Assembly: GCA_039187315.1 (NCBI GenBank)
Contig: JBCCZQ010000019.1
Coordinates: 1 to 44,057 of the forward strand
From: JANQQZ01 sp039187315
Lineage (GTDB): Bacteria; Planctomycetota; Phycisphaerae; Phycisphaerales; UBA1924
Direction: 5' to 3'
DNA length: 44,057 nt
The notes under the pieces are model-generated. The model saw only the letters and a list, made by a program, of their open reading frames with translations, had not been told where the DNA came from and ran no database searches. Positions 31,821 through 40,703 of the stretch are shown here, one piece after another (positions within the stretch are counted from its first letter, which is position 1; every line of letters begins with the position of its first letter). Made by a program: the position numbers and the translations under genes.

Positions 31821-34085
31821 ATGGCCAACGACCCTCCAGAGATCACGCCGCATGCCAAGCACGGCGCGTTCGAACTGCTCGACCGTCGCGTGCAGCGTCA
31901 GTTGTACGCGATGCGATGGCCATCGCTCCGGCCGATCCAGGTCGATGCGGTCCGGGCCTACGCGGGCGGTGCGGCGCACATGCTGCTTATGGCTGAGACG
32001 GCTGCCGGAAAGACCGAAGCCGCCTTCCTCCCGGTCCTATCTTCCATCGCCGATGAGCCGACCGGCTCCGTGCGCGCGATGTACGTCGGTCCGCTCAAGG
32101 CCTTGATCAACGACCAGTTTGCTCGGGTCGATACTCTTTGCACGCACCTCGAGATGCCCGTGCACCGCTGGCATGGGGATGTCAGCCAGAGCCAGAAAGA
32201 CACCCTTACGCGTGGGCCGGGCGGCGTGCTGCTCATCACCCCCGAGTCGATCGAGTCGCTGCTTCTCAATCGCACATCACGACTCGATGCGCTGTTCGGT
32301 GGACTCCGCGCTGTTGTGATCGACGAGCTGCACGCCTTCTTGGATGGCGTGCGAGGCGCCCACTTGGCGAGCCTGCTCGCGCGGCTGAACAGGTACCGCC
32401 GACCGGGTGAGCCCCCCACACGCAGAATCGGTCTCTCGGCAACCATCGGCGACCGCCGGATCGGGCAGCGGTTCCTATGCCCGGATGATCCTGACGCTGT
32501 CGCGGTCATCCAAGATGAAGCCGAAGCCCCCGAGCTGCGCATGCTGGTTCATGGGTACGACGTCGATGCACTCGCCGCCGAGCCGGCCGGCACCGCCTCC
32601 GAGCTTCATGGTGCTGATGGCGCGGATCTTGACCATAGCGTGATAGACCCGGAGCAGCTTGTTGACGCCGCCATCGCCGAAGACCTCGTCGAGCACTGCC
32701 GCGGTGGGACCAACCTGATTTTTGCGAACGCCAAGGCGGATATCGAGATCACGGCTGATACGGCCAACGAGTTCTGCCGGCGTGCGGGCCTGCCCGAGTC
32801 ATTCCTTGTACACCACGGTTCGCTTTCGCGCGAAGTCCGCGAGGATACCGAGTCAAAGATGAAGTCGAGCCGGCCGTACACAGCGATCTGCTCGAGCACT
32901 CTGGAGATGGGCATCGATATCGGTTCGGTCCGGCTGGTAGGTCAGATCGGGGCGCCGTGGTCGGTCGCGTCTCTGAAGCAACGCATGGGTCGCAGTGGGC
33001 GGCAAGCCGACCAGCCGCGAAGGCTGCGCTGCTACGCCGACTGCTCGATCACACCGCAGGCTCATAACCCGGTCTCGGCGCTCCCGCTCGAGTTGCTGCA
33101 GATGGTGGCGGTTTGCGAGCTGATGCTGGAGCGCTACGTGGAGCCGCCGCAGGACGGCCTGCTCGACCTGAGCACGCTGACGCACCAGGTCATGGCGAGT
33201 ATCTCCGAGCTGGGTGCGGCGACGGCGCAGCAACTGCATGCAAGGCTGTGCGTTGAAGGTCCCTTCCGTGGCGTCGAGCCGGGGCTGTTCGCGAGACTGC
33301 TCCGGGCGCTGGGCGCTGCCGACATCGTTGAGCAGGGTGCCGACGGCCAACTTCTGCTTGGCCTTCTAGGGGAGAAGCTGCGCGCGCGGCGTGACTTCTA
33401 CGCGGTCTTCAGCAGTCAGATCGAGTACGCCGTCCTCGCCGGAAAACGGCTGCTGGGAACCTTGCCACTCCTAACGCTACCAAAGCCGGGAGAGAACATC
33501 GTGTTTGCGGGCCGGAGATGGAGCGTGAGTTCTGTTGACAGCGAGCGCGCCGAGATGCACGTGAGTCCTGCAAGCCGCCGCAGCCGTCCGAAGTTCCTCA
33601 GCAGCGGCGGTGCTGTGCATCACGAAGTCCGCGAGCGCATGCGCCGAATCCTCGCAGAGACTCGATCGATCGCGTATCTTGATACAACGGCTCGTTCCGC
33701 GCTGGAGGCAGCGCGAGTTCTAGCGAACGAGCATGATCTCGCCGAGCGGCGTCTGATTGCCGTCGGTGAGCAGCGGACACTCTGGCTCATCTGGTCTGGC
33801 ACTGCTGAGATGCGGACGGCCCGTGCTTTTCTCAGGTCGCATGGAATCGATGCAGACGACGAAGAGGTCGCGCTCGAGTGCCACTGCTCTGAGGACAAGC
33901 TCGTCCAACTCTTGAAGCGCTCTGCTGCGGACCGTCCCAACCTGCACGAGCTTGCGTCCCACGTGCAGCCAAAGCAGCTACGCAAATATGACGAGCATCT
34001 GCCCGATGACCTGCTTGATGTTGGGATCGCTTCATCGCTCCGTTGGCTTCAGCTATTGACCGGTGATGACAGCATCAGCGGCTAA
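31821..34085 (+). CDS. sngC: Lhr/BrxHI-like superfamily 2 helicase of a Shango-like system (SngC-like)
   Basis: 754 residues from the ATG at 31821, five bases after the ATPase stop; a GTG at 31818 is in frame. It has all SF2 DExH helicase motifs. The Q-motif-like RPIQVDAVRAY is followed by motif I AETAAGKTEAAF (58-69). Motif Ia is YVGPLKALINDQ and Ib is LLITPESIESLL. Motif II is IDELHAFLDG (DELH 168-171) and motif III is LSATIG (205-210). Motif V is SSTLEMGIDIGSV and motif VI is QRMGRSGR (387-394). The DELH box and the large C-terminal region after motif VI (winged-helix and beta-barrel-like, about 350 residues) match Lhr-type helicases and BrxHI. It probably translocates on DNA and acts on phage nucleic acid with the ATPase; substrate polarity is not deducible. 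Confidence 0.92.
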   Translation: MANDPPEITPHAKHGAFELLDRRVQRQLYAMRWPSLRPIQVDAVRAYAGGAAHMLLMAETAAGKTEAAFLPVLSSIADEPTGSVRAMYVGPLKALINDQFARVDTLCTHLEMPVHRWHGDVSQSQKDTLTRGPGGVLLITPESIESLLLNRTSRLDALFGGLRAVVIDELHAFLDGVRGAHLASLLARLNRYRRPGEPPTRRIGLSATIGDRRIGQRFLCPDDPDAVAVIQDEAEAPELRMLVHGYDVDALAAEPAGTASELHGADGADLDHSVIDPEQLVDAAIAEDLVEHCRGGTNLIFANAKADIEITADTANEFCRRAGLPESFLVHHGSLSREVREDTESKMKSSRPYTAICSSTLEMGIDIGSVRLVGQIGAPWSVASLKQRMGRSGRQADQPRRLRCYADCSITPQAHNPVSALPLELLQMVAVCELMLERYVEPPQDGLLDLSTLTHQVMASISELGAATAQQLHARLCVEGPFRGVEPGLFARLLRALGAADIVEQGADGQLLLGLLGEKLRARRDFYAVFSSQIEYAVLAGKRLLGTLPLLTLPKPGENIVFAGRRWSVSSVDSERAEMHVSPASRRSRPKFLSSGGAVHHEVRERMRRILAETRSIAYLDTTARSALEAARVLANEHDLAERRLIAVGEQRTLWLIWSGTAEMRTARAFLRSHGIDADDEEVALECHCSEDKLVQLLKRSAADRPNLHELASHVQPKQLRKYDEHLPDDLLDVGIASSLRWLQLLTGDDSISG

Positions 34086-34530
34086 CCAGCAGGCTGCCGG
34101 AGATCCGCGAGTGGTGTATCAGCCGTTGCAAAAAGACGTCCGGACCGCGCCGGTCCGGTCATTTCGTGTATCGGGGCAATGAAAACCATGCCTGTCGACT
34201 GCCGCAGCACACGCACTTCAGAACGGATCCCGCTCGCTATCACATCCTGCCAGCGCTTCGATGAATGAAAGGATCGCTGGCAAGGTTCCCGGGTGCGGTG
34301 TGTTCGGGTGTCGACATCCCCTTATTGCAGCGTAGTTCTGTATCCGCTGTCTGATCATGGTTTTAGAACGATTTTGATCCAGGGATGCTGTTCGGTCATG
34401 CGCTCGGATTGGAACCTTCCATTATTGTTTTCGAAACGGTGCTTGCGTATCGGGTGAGGCAGGACCACAATAAGCTCGGGTTACGGGGTGCCGCCGATGT
34501 GTGCACGGCCCATGCGGAAGTGGAGAGAAT
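34086..34530. other. Intergenic region after the Shango-like operon
   Basis: 445 bases. Besides the 34140 stem-loop, only short frames without motifs are seen. It must also contain the promoter of the PEP-CTERM gene at 34531, but no convincing -35/-10 pair stands out. Confidence 0.5.
34140..34158 (+). terminator. Perfect stem-loop after the helicase gene
   Basis: CCGGACCG (34140-34147) and CGGTCCGG (34151-34158) pair around a 3-base loop, 55 bases after the helicase stop, followed by TCATTTCG. It is a likely terminator of the three-gene operon, although the T-tract is weak. Confidence 0.55.
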
Positions 34531-35931
34531 ATGATGTTGAAGAACCGATCTTCGCGGACATGGTCCGCTGCTGTCGCTGTTGCTGCTGTTGCTGGCACTG
34601 CCTCGGCCCAGCCGACGGTCATTTATTCGAACATCGCGGGTGATCCGACCAGCGCGATCCCGGGCGGCGGCACGTGGGACACTGACTTCAGCTTCTTTAC
34701 GCTGAACATCAGCACGTCCGGCGAGTTCTGGCTGGTCAACTTTCAGGATGACAACACGGACCCCGAGGTTCTGGTCGCCGGCTCGGGTCTGAGCGGCAGC
34801 ACGGTTCTGCGCGAGGGTGTCGATGGTTTCAGCGGCCGGCTGGTGCAGGGCATCGATTCCTCGGGCAGGATCAACAACTCGGGCAGCTGGGTCGTCGGCG
34901 CCGACTTCGACGGGGCCTCCAGCGATGACGATGTGATCCTCGGCGGCGACCTCGGGGGGCTGACAACGCTCTATGCCCAAGAGGGCGGCGCGATCGATGA
35001 CGGCTACGGTTTCGGCAGCGGCAACACGTGGGACACGCTCGACACCACAGCGATCGATCAGTCCGGCCGGGTCTACTGGGTTTCCGACGGCGTCGACGGC
35101 CCGGCCTTTACCAGCGCGAACGATGAGTTCATCGCAACCTCAGACAACCAGGTCATCGCGCAGAAGGGCGTGGATATCCCCGGCAATCAGACCGGCACGC
35201 CGAGGCCGCTGGACGACTTCGACCTCGATGATTTTCATGTCAGTGACGACGGCTCGCAGTGGCTTGCCCGCGGCGATATCGGTACGCCGACGTCCGATGA
35301 CGATGCGCTCTTCGTCAACGGCAACATCGTCATCCGTGAGAGCTTTACGCTCGCCGATGTCGGCGTTACCGGTGCCGGTGCGCTCACGCTTCCTGTCGAT
35401 GGCCTGACCGGAGGTATCGACCAGCAGTTCATGGCCGGCAACGGCGACTGGTACGCTTTCGGCCAGCTCAACGATGATGCGACCAACTGGGCTGTCCGCA
35501 ACGGCGAGCTCGTGGCCGCCTCGGGCGACGAGATCTTCCCCGGCGCCGGCGAGACATGGGACGATCCGGCCAACGGCATCCAGGATTTCTCCGTCTTCGT
35601 CGGCAACGGTCTCGGGGATTACGTCCTTGCAGGCCTGACGAGCTCGGGTGACGAGGTCCTGGTGTTCAACGGCCAGACCGAGATCCTGCGTAGCGGCGAT
35701 GCGATCGACCTCGATGGCAACGGGCTGCTCGACGACGGCGTCTTCCTGGCATCCTTCGAGTTTCAAGAGACTCGCCTGGGCGACAACCTTTCGCTCTTCG
35801 CGCTCGTCGATTTCCAAGACGCCAGCGGCAGCCCGCTCGGCAGCGGATTTATCACCGTCCTCGTCCCTGCTCCGGCGACGCTCGCGGTAGTGGGGCTGGG
35901 CGGAGCTGTGTTGATACGCAGGAGGCGCTGA
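34531..35931 (+). CDS. Exported protein with PEP-CTERM-type sorting tail
   Basis: 466 residues from the ATG at 34531, with GGAGAG upstream; the frame opens at 34501. Signal peptide KNRSSRTWSAAVAVAAVAG ending TASA. The body has repeats around SGEFWLVNFQDDN, NSGSWVVGADFDG, DGSQWLARGDI and GNGDWYAFGQLND, similar to the Gly-Asp-Trp repeats of the 9791 protein, so both may belong to the same family of beta-propeller- or repeat-like exported proteins. The C-terminus VPAPATLAVVGLGGAVLIRR plus RR has the Pro-motif, hydrophobic helix and Arg cluster of PEP-CTERM signals, which are cut by an exosortase and linked to exopolysaccharide. No exosortase gene is in the window. The function of the body is unknown. 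Confidence 0.85.
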   Translation: MMLKNRSSRTWSAAVAVAAVAGTASAQPTVIYSNIAGDPTSAIPGGGTWDTDFSFFTLNISTSGEFWLVNFQDDNTDPEVLVAGSGLSGSTVLREGVDGFSGRLVQGIDSSGRINNSGSWVVGADFDGASSDDDVILGGDLGGLTTLYAQEGGAIDDGYGFGSGNTWDTLDTTAIDQSGRVYWVSDGVDGPAFTSANDEFIATSDNQVIAQKGVDIPGNQTGTPRPLDDFDLDDFHVSDDGSQWLARGDIGTPTSDDDALFVNGNIVIRESFTLADVGVTGAGALTLPVDGLTGGIDQQFMAGNGDWYAFGQLNDDATNWAVRNGELVAASGDEIFPGAGETWDDPANGIQDFSVFVGNGLGDYVLAGLTSSGDEVLVFNGQTEILRSGDAIDLDGNGLLDDGVFLASFEFQETRLGDNLSLFALVDFQDASGSPLGSGFITVLVPAPATLAVVGLGGAVLIRRRR

Positions 35932-36218
35932 CGGCACTTGTTGTCTTGCGTGGGCGGTGCTCTCACGCGGCCGAAATCAGGCTCTGATCCTGATTGCTCA
36001 AGATGCCGCGGGAGTGGCACCGCGCCTCCGTCATGGGCCGGGTTCTTTGGCCTGGACCCAGGGCTTCGTGCTGGCCGGGACCGTGCGGGTTGACGGTATC
36101 GCTCTGATCGGGTCTGCCCATCACATCCCGTTTTGTCGACCGCTGCTACCGCTCCATGCTGAGTCGGGAACAGGCCAACCGCATCCCGATGCGTTGCATA
36201 GGGCTGATGAGGCTCGCA
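35932..36218. other. Intergenic region without a recognisable gene
   Basis: About 290 bases leading to the promoter and operator of the 36282 gene. The short frames seen have no motifs and are not called. Confidence 0.45.
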
Positions 36219-36239
36219 TATTATTGAGACTGAGTCTCA
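36219..36239. promoter_or_regulatory. Fur-type operator overlapping a -10-like hexamer
   Basis: TGAGACTGAGTCTCA (36225-36239) is a perfect 7-1-7 inverted repeat centred on G36232. A TATTAT at 36219-36224 abuts it directly and could be the -10 box, with a weak TTGCAT 19 bases upstream. The start codon of the exported protein is 42 bases downstream. Repression by a Fur-family protein is the simplest reading. The site differs by one base from the one at 6351. Confidence 0.65.
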
Positions 36240-36281
36240 GTAGAGCTAGAGTCGCCCAGCACGCCATACAGGAGAGCCACC

Positions 36282-36968
36282 ATGCCACGCCTTCGCGACG
36301 CCATCGCCCTGTTTTCCCTCATGGTCCTTGGTGGAATCGCAAACACCGCGACATCGCAGACGCTCCTGATCGACATCAACGGCCGGATGACCTCTGCGGA
36401 TCTCGGGATACCGGATCGGTTCGCGGATCTGAATACGACGTTCGACTCGATACCGACCAACGGTGATTACACGCTCCAGATCTACGTGCCCAACTTCGGT
36501 GCCTACAGCAGAGGCACGCACACCATCCCGTTCAATCTTGGCAACAGCCTGAACTACGGCCCGGACAAGGACGCGCCGGCCAAGATCAGCACGCCCGGCC
36601 TCTCGGTCCTTTTCCACAGCACGCTGCTTGGCACGCTCGAGGGAGTCGCGACGCGCGTCGAGGGCAAGGGGTGGACATTCCTGCCGGATGAGACACAGCT
36701 CGCGGATGTTGGCGAGATCACCATCACGGATGGACAGGTCACAGGCGTGGTGTTCGGCTGGTTGGGCCAAGACAACCCGGGTCTGGCGAGTATCAATGGC
36801 TACATCGCCGATCGGCGCGGCTTCCCGGTCAAGATCAATTCGATCAAGATTCATGCAGAGAGCTTCTCGACTGTCGTCGAGATCGGGGACATCGCCCTGG
36901 TGCGTGCTGTCGCACCTGAGGCCGCCGTCGATGTCGATGCTTCAGCAGACGCTGAGAAGGACTCGTAG
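36282..36968 (+). CDS. Small exported protein behind a Fur-type operator
   Basis: 228 residues, with GGAGAG before the ATG. Signal peptide RDAIALFSLMVLGGIANTAT with cleavage after TSQ or nearby. The mature part is beta-rich (DYTLQIYVPNFGAYSRGTHT, GEITITDGQVTGVVFGWLG, VKINSIKIHAESFSTVVEIG), has no Cys, and ends in an acidic Ala/Asp-rich tail. I do not recognise a family. The Fur-type operator directly upstream suggests the protein is made under iron (or other metal) limitation, for example as a surface or periplasmic component of metal acquisition. That role is inference from the operator only. A stem-loop lies about 110 bases downstream. Confidence 0.78.
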   Translation: MPRLRDAIALFSLMVLGGIANTATSQTLLIDINGRMTSADLGIPDRFADLNTTFDSIPTNGDYTLQIYVPNFGAYSRGTHTIPFNLGNSLNYGPDKDAPAKISTPGLSVLFHSTLLGTLEGVATRVEGKGWTFLPDETQLADVGEITITDGQVTGVVFGWLGQDNPGLASINGYIADRRGFPVKINSIKIHAESFSTVVEIGDIALVRAVAPEAAVDVDASADAEKDS

Positions 36969-37396
36969 AGGAGAGATCGCCGGCGACGCAGTTGGTAGAC
37001 CGGGCTTCTGCGTTGTCGTGACACAGCGGTTTCGTTGGTCCGCGAGCGTCTCATCCCCGTATGCCGCTCGATTTGGCTTGAAGAGCACCACTGGAAGCAG
37101 GGGTGCTCTGACGCTGCTCTCGGTATGCTTGATGCACACAACAGGGCTCGGTCCCGCTGCTCGCTCTCGCTCGGTCAGGCCGCGTTTCTGATCCAGCCGG
37201 GGCTGGGCGGGGGTCTGCCGCGTTGTTCTGTTCTGATGGTTCGGTGGGTCGGCACTGGCTGCGAAGATTGTGCTGCATCCTGAAACCGGTGGCTTGTTTC
37301 ACCAATACTGTGAGAGCGTGGGTCAGGGCTCCTGTCGCCAGGCGCCGGTGCTTTTGGATGGCCTTCGGGTATGATCAGGGTAAGTGGGGGCTGCCT
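36969..37396. other. Intergenic region with a stem-loop
   Basis: 428 bases between the exported protein and the export operon. Other than the 37082 stem-loop nothing specific is seen. The frame of the adaptor gene is open through the last 170 bases, but that extension does not look like protein. Confidence 0.5.
37082..37109 (+). terminator. Stem-loop after the 36282 gene
   Basis: AGAGCACC (37082-37089) pairs with GGTGCTCT (37102-37109) around a 12-base loop. No T-tract follows. Possible terminator or RNA-stability element. Confidence 0.4.
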
Positions 37397-38689
37397 GTGA
37401 AGCGGTTTGTTGTGGGTCTGGCAGGTGGCTTGCTTACGGCCATCGTTGTGATCATCGCTCTGGTGCCGCTGCTCGTTCAGACGCCGCTTGCAGAGCGTTT
37501 GTCGGGCACGACCGAACCGGATCTTCAGGTTCTAGTCGAGCGGGCGGGTGTTGGCTCGCTCACGAGAACGATCAACGCCCCCGGTGAGATCGAAGCGGAG
37601 ACGAACGTCGAGATCAGTGCGCAGGTCTCGGCGCGTGTGGTTGAGTTGCCCTTCGATGAGGGTGATGCGATCGCAGCAGACGACGTCATCGTGCGGCTGG
37701 ATGATCGCGACCTCGCTGCGGCGCTCGACGCCGCTCGTGCGCAGATGCTGGCAGACGAAGCCCGCCTGCTGGGGGCCCAGGCGGAGCTCGAAGAATCCCG
37801 CGCTGAAGCGACCCGGCAGCGGTCGCTCTACGAGAGCCGCGATACATCGCTCTCGATCTTCGAGTCGGCGGTGGCTCGGGAGCGCCGCGCCGAGAGCACG
37901 GCCGCCCAGATCGAGCATGCGATTGCGATCGCGCGTGCAAGGATCCGTCAGGCCGAGCGCGACCTCGACAACACGGTCATCCGGAGCCCGATTGACGGCG
38001 TTCTGACCCGGCGGCAGGCGGAGGTGGGCGAGCTGGTTGTCGTCGGCACGCTGAATAACCCGGCATCGGTCATTATGGAGATCGCCGACCTTTCCAGGAT
38101 GCTGGTGCAGGCAAGGATCGACGAATCGAACATCGCGCTGGTCGAGCGTGGGCAGCGGGCCACGGTCTACCTCAACGCGTTCTCGGAAAGATCGTTCGAC
38201 GCCGAGGTGACCTTTGTCGGCCTAGCGCGTCAGCTCTGGCGGGACGGTTCGGGGTATGTGGCCGCCGAGGTGCTGCTTCAGGATGAGGGTGAAAGCCGGC
38301 TGCAGACGGGCCTCACAGCGAACGTGGATATCGAGGTCGAGACGCTTGAAGACGTCGTTCGGATCCCGAGCCAGGCGGTGATCGATCGGCGCATCGAGGA
38401 TCTGCCGCTGAAGGTTGTTGAGGGCAGCGACATCATCGAGGGTGGGCGGACGTTTACGCGTGTGGTCTACATCCTGGATGACGCTGGGCGGGCGAGCGTG
38501 CGTCCGGTGGTCATTGGGCCATCCGATCTGACGCACACGGTCGTCCTCGCTGGGCTGGAACCGGACGAGCCTGTGATCGTTGGTCCGTTCCGGGTGCTGC
38601 AGGAGCTCCGCGACGGCAAGCCGGTCAGCCGGATCAGCGAGGTTGGCGCCGAGGGTGATGATGGGACGGCGGACGGAGCCGACGGATGA
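37397..38689 (+). CDS. Periplasmic adaptor (membrane fusion) protein of an export system
   Basis: 430 residues from the GTG at 37397 (a G-rich stretch upstream); ATG 37358 is an alternative. One N-terminal TM helix (FVVGLAGGLLTAIVVIIALV), then the lipoyl half-motif NAPGEIEAETNVEISAQVSA. A long alpha-helical hairpin with coiled-coil character (about residues 112-200) follows, then the second lipoyl half RSPIDGVLTRRQAEVGELVV. Beta-barrel and membrane-proximal domains complete the MacA/HlyD-like fold. It bridges the inner-membrane ABC transporter and the outer-membrane channel encoded downstream. Its stop overlaps the ATPase ATG, so the operon is translationally coupled. Confidence 0.92.
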   Translation: MKRFVVGLAGGLLTAIVVIIALVPLLVQTPLAERLSGTTEPDLQVLVERAGVGSLTRTINAPGEIEAETNVEISAQVSARVVELPFDEGDAIAADDVIVRLDDRDLAAALDAARAQMLADEARLLGAQAELEESRAEATRQRSLYESRDTSLSIFESAVARERRAESTAAQIEHAIAIARARIRQAERDLDNTVIRSPIDGVLTRRQAEVGELVVVGTLNNPASVIMEIADLSRMLVQARIDESNIALVERGQRATVYLNAFSERSFDAEVTFVGLARQLWRDGSGYVAAEVLLQDEGESRLQTGLTANVDIEVETLEDVVRIPSQAVIDRRIEDLPLKVVEGSDIIEGGRTFTRVVYILDDAGRASVRPVVIGPSDLTHTVVLAGLEPDEPVIVGPFRVLQELRDGKPVSRISEVGAEGDDGTADGADG

Positions 38690-39438
38690 GCATCGCGATC
38701 CGTGAGCTTCGCAAGGAGTACCGGCTCGGCTCGGAGCGGGTCCATGCACTCGCTGGGGTCGACCTGACGATCGAACGGAACGAGTTCGTCGCGATCATGG
38801 GCCCGTCCGGCTCGGGCAAATCGACCCTGATGAACATCCTCGGCTGCCTCGATCGGCCTACCGCCGGCGAGTACACGCTCAACGGCAGGCCGACGCACAG
38901 GCTCGGCCCGGGGCAGCTTGCCAGAGTGCGCAATGAAGAGATCGGTTTTATCTTCCAGAGCTTCGAGCTGCTGCCTCGGCAGACGGCGATCAAGAACGTG
39001 ACGCTGCCGATGATCTATTCTCGCCGGCACTGGCTCGGGGCGACGGCACGCGCCCGGGCGGCCCTCGAGCGGGTCGGTCTCGGAGACCGCATGCACCACC
39101 GGCCGAACCAGCTGTCTGGTGGTCAGCGGCAGCGTGTCGCCGTCGCGAGGGCGCTCGTGAATGACCCGACCATCCTGCTCGCCGATGAGCCGACGGGCAA
39201 CCTCGATAGCCGTACCACGGTCGAGATCATCGATCTGTTTCAGTCGCTGCACGCGCAGGGACAGACGATCGTGATCGTGACACACGAGGAAGAGGTTGCC
39301 GGCTACGCGGAGCGGATTGTGCGGCTTCGCGATGGCCTGATCGTCAGCGACCACGCGACCGCGGAGGACCCGACGCACCGCGAGTTCCTGCGCTCTGCGG
39401 CGATGAACGCGGTCTCGCAGGAGGCTGCGGGAGTATGA
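38686..39438 (+). CDS. ABC transporter ATP-binding protein, MacB/LolD type
   Basis: 250 residues. Walker A GPSGSGKS (39-46), Q-loop FQSFELLPRQTA, signature LSGGQRQRVAVARAL (from 143) and Walker B ILLADEPTGNLD, followed by the switch His in IVTHEEEVA. The short length and the closing SxxxGNLD type place it with the MacB/LolD/FtsE group, whose permeases carry a single large periplasmic domain. Both ends overlap the neighbouring genes by four bases (ATGA). It would energise export by the permease encoded next, probably of a peptide, macrolide-like compound or lipoprotein; the cargo is not known. Confidence 0.95.
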   Translation: MSIAIRELRKEYRLGSERVHALAGVDLTIERNEFVAIMGPSGSGKSTLMNILGCLDRPTAGEYTLNGRPTHRLGPGQLARVRNEEIGFIFQSFELLPRQTAIKNVTLPMIYSRRHWLGATARARAALERVGLGDRMHHRPNQLSGGQRQRVAVARALVNDPTILLADEPTGNLDSRTTVEIIDLFQSLHAQGQTIVIVTHEEEVAGYAERIVRLRDGLIVSDHATAEDPTHREFLRSAAMNAVSQEAAGV

Positions 39439-40703
39439 CGGCACGCCTGCTCAGCCCGCTGATGATGCTCGTCCGCGTGATGATGCAGACTCTCTGGCTC
39501 GCGATCGCGCAGGTGCTGGCCAATAAGTTCCGGACGTTCCTGACGACGCTGGGCATCATCATCGCTGTGGCTTCGATCGTTGTGGTTGTCGCGGGTCTGT
39601 CCGGGATGCGGCAGTTCGTCCTGAACCAGTTCGAGACGGTCGGCGTGAAGCGCATCTTCGTCGATGGCACGCTTCCGCCATCGTGGCGTGCGAGGCTGAG
39701 CTGGAGAGATGTGCAGCTATCGTACGACGAGGTCGTTGCGATCCGTGAACGCGCCACGACGCTGCGTCACTTCGTTCCGATGTATTTCGGGTCGTACGCG
39801 GTGCAGCACGAGGAGCAGACGCTGGACGGCATCGGCGTCTGGGGTATCGAGCCCGCGTGGCACGACGTCGAGAACCGCGAGGTCGTAGCCGGGCGGCGTT
39901 TCGGACCGATCGACCTACGCGAGCGCCGGAGCGTCTGCCTCGTCAACGAATCCGCCATCGAAGAGCTCAACCTGCTCAAGGATCCGACCGGAACCTTCGT
40001 GCTGCTTTCTGGGCGCAGGTTCTTGATCGTCGGTGTCGTCGAGACGCTGGACCAGGCGGCGGCCTTCGGCGGCGGGAACGCCAGGACCGAGCTGTTCATT
40101 CCGTTCACTACTGCGGTCGCCCTCAACCCGGATGGCTGGGTCAATTTTGCGCAGGGCGAGATGGTCGAGGCCAACATCGCCGACGAATCGATCGCTGAGA
40201 TCGGTGCGATCCTGCGCCAGCTCAGGGGCATCGAGCCCGGCGAGGAGAATACGTTCGAGGTCGATGTCGTCCAGGAGTTCATCGATCAGTTCAATCAGAT
40301 CGCGCTGGTAACTTCGAGCGTTGCCGGCGGCATTGTCGCCATCAGCCTCATCGTTGGAGGCATCGGCATCATGAACATCATGTTGGTCTCTGTCAGCGAG
40401 CGGACGCGCGAGATCGGGCTGCGCAAGGCGATGGGCGCGCACCCGATGATTATCCTCACGCAGTTCCTCGTCGAAGCGGTCGTGCTGTGCCTAGCTGGGG
40501 CGACGATCGGTCTGTCGATCGGGCAGGCGGTCGTGCTCGGTGTGAGCGCGATCCCGACGCTCCCGATCGACTCGCTCCAGGTGCCGGGGTGGGCCGTGCT
40601 GCTCAGCGGCGGTTTTAGCTCGGCGATCGGTGTGATCTTCGGTATTTTTCCTGCGATCAAGGCGGCACGCCTTGATCCGATCGCGGCGCTGCATCATGAA
40701 TGA
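39435..40703 (+). CDS. ABC transporter permease, MacB/FtsX type
   Basis: 422 residues. An N-terminal TM helix (FLTTLGIIIAVASIVVVVAG) follows a cytoplasmic helix (LAIAQVLANKFRTF) and precedes a MacB periplasmic core domain of about 220 residues. Three TM helices of the FtsX domain follow: VAGGIVAISLIVGGIGIMNI, FLVEAVVLCLAGATIGLSIG and the C-terminal VLLSGGFSSAIGVIFGIFPA. The motif RTREIGLRKAMGA, just after the second TM, is the coupling segment that contacts the ATPase and is highly typical. This is the four-TM topology of MacB-like mechanotransmission transporters, with a MacA-like adaptor and a TolC-like channel in the same operon. Confidence 0.94.
   Translation: MTARLLSPLMMLVRVMMQTLWLAIAQVLANKFRTFLTTLGIIIAVASIVVVVAGLSGMRQFVLNQFETVGVKRIFVDGTLPPSWRARLSWRDVQLSYDEVVAIRERATTLRHFVPMYFGSYAVQHEEQTLDGIGVWGIEPAWHDVENREVVAGRRFGPIDLRERRSVCLVNESAIEELNLLKDPTGTFVLLSGRRFLIVGVVETLDQAAAFGGGNARTELFIPFTTAVALNPDGWVNFAQGEMVEANIADESIAEIGAILRQLRGIEPGEENTFEVDVVQEFIDQFNQIALVTSSVAGGIVAISLIVGGIGIMNIMLVSVSERTREIGLRKAMGAHPMIILTQFLVEAVVLCLAGATIGLSIGQAVVLGVSAIPTLPIDSLQVPGWAVLLSGGFSSAIGVIFGIFPAIKAARLDPIAALHHE

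Noticed and set aside
30448..34085. BREX system based on the BrxD- and BrxHI-like genes
   Set aside because: The core BREX genes (PglZ, PglX, BrxC/PglY) are absent on both sides; only the pair shared with Shango is present.
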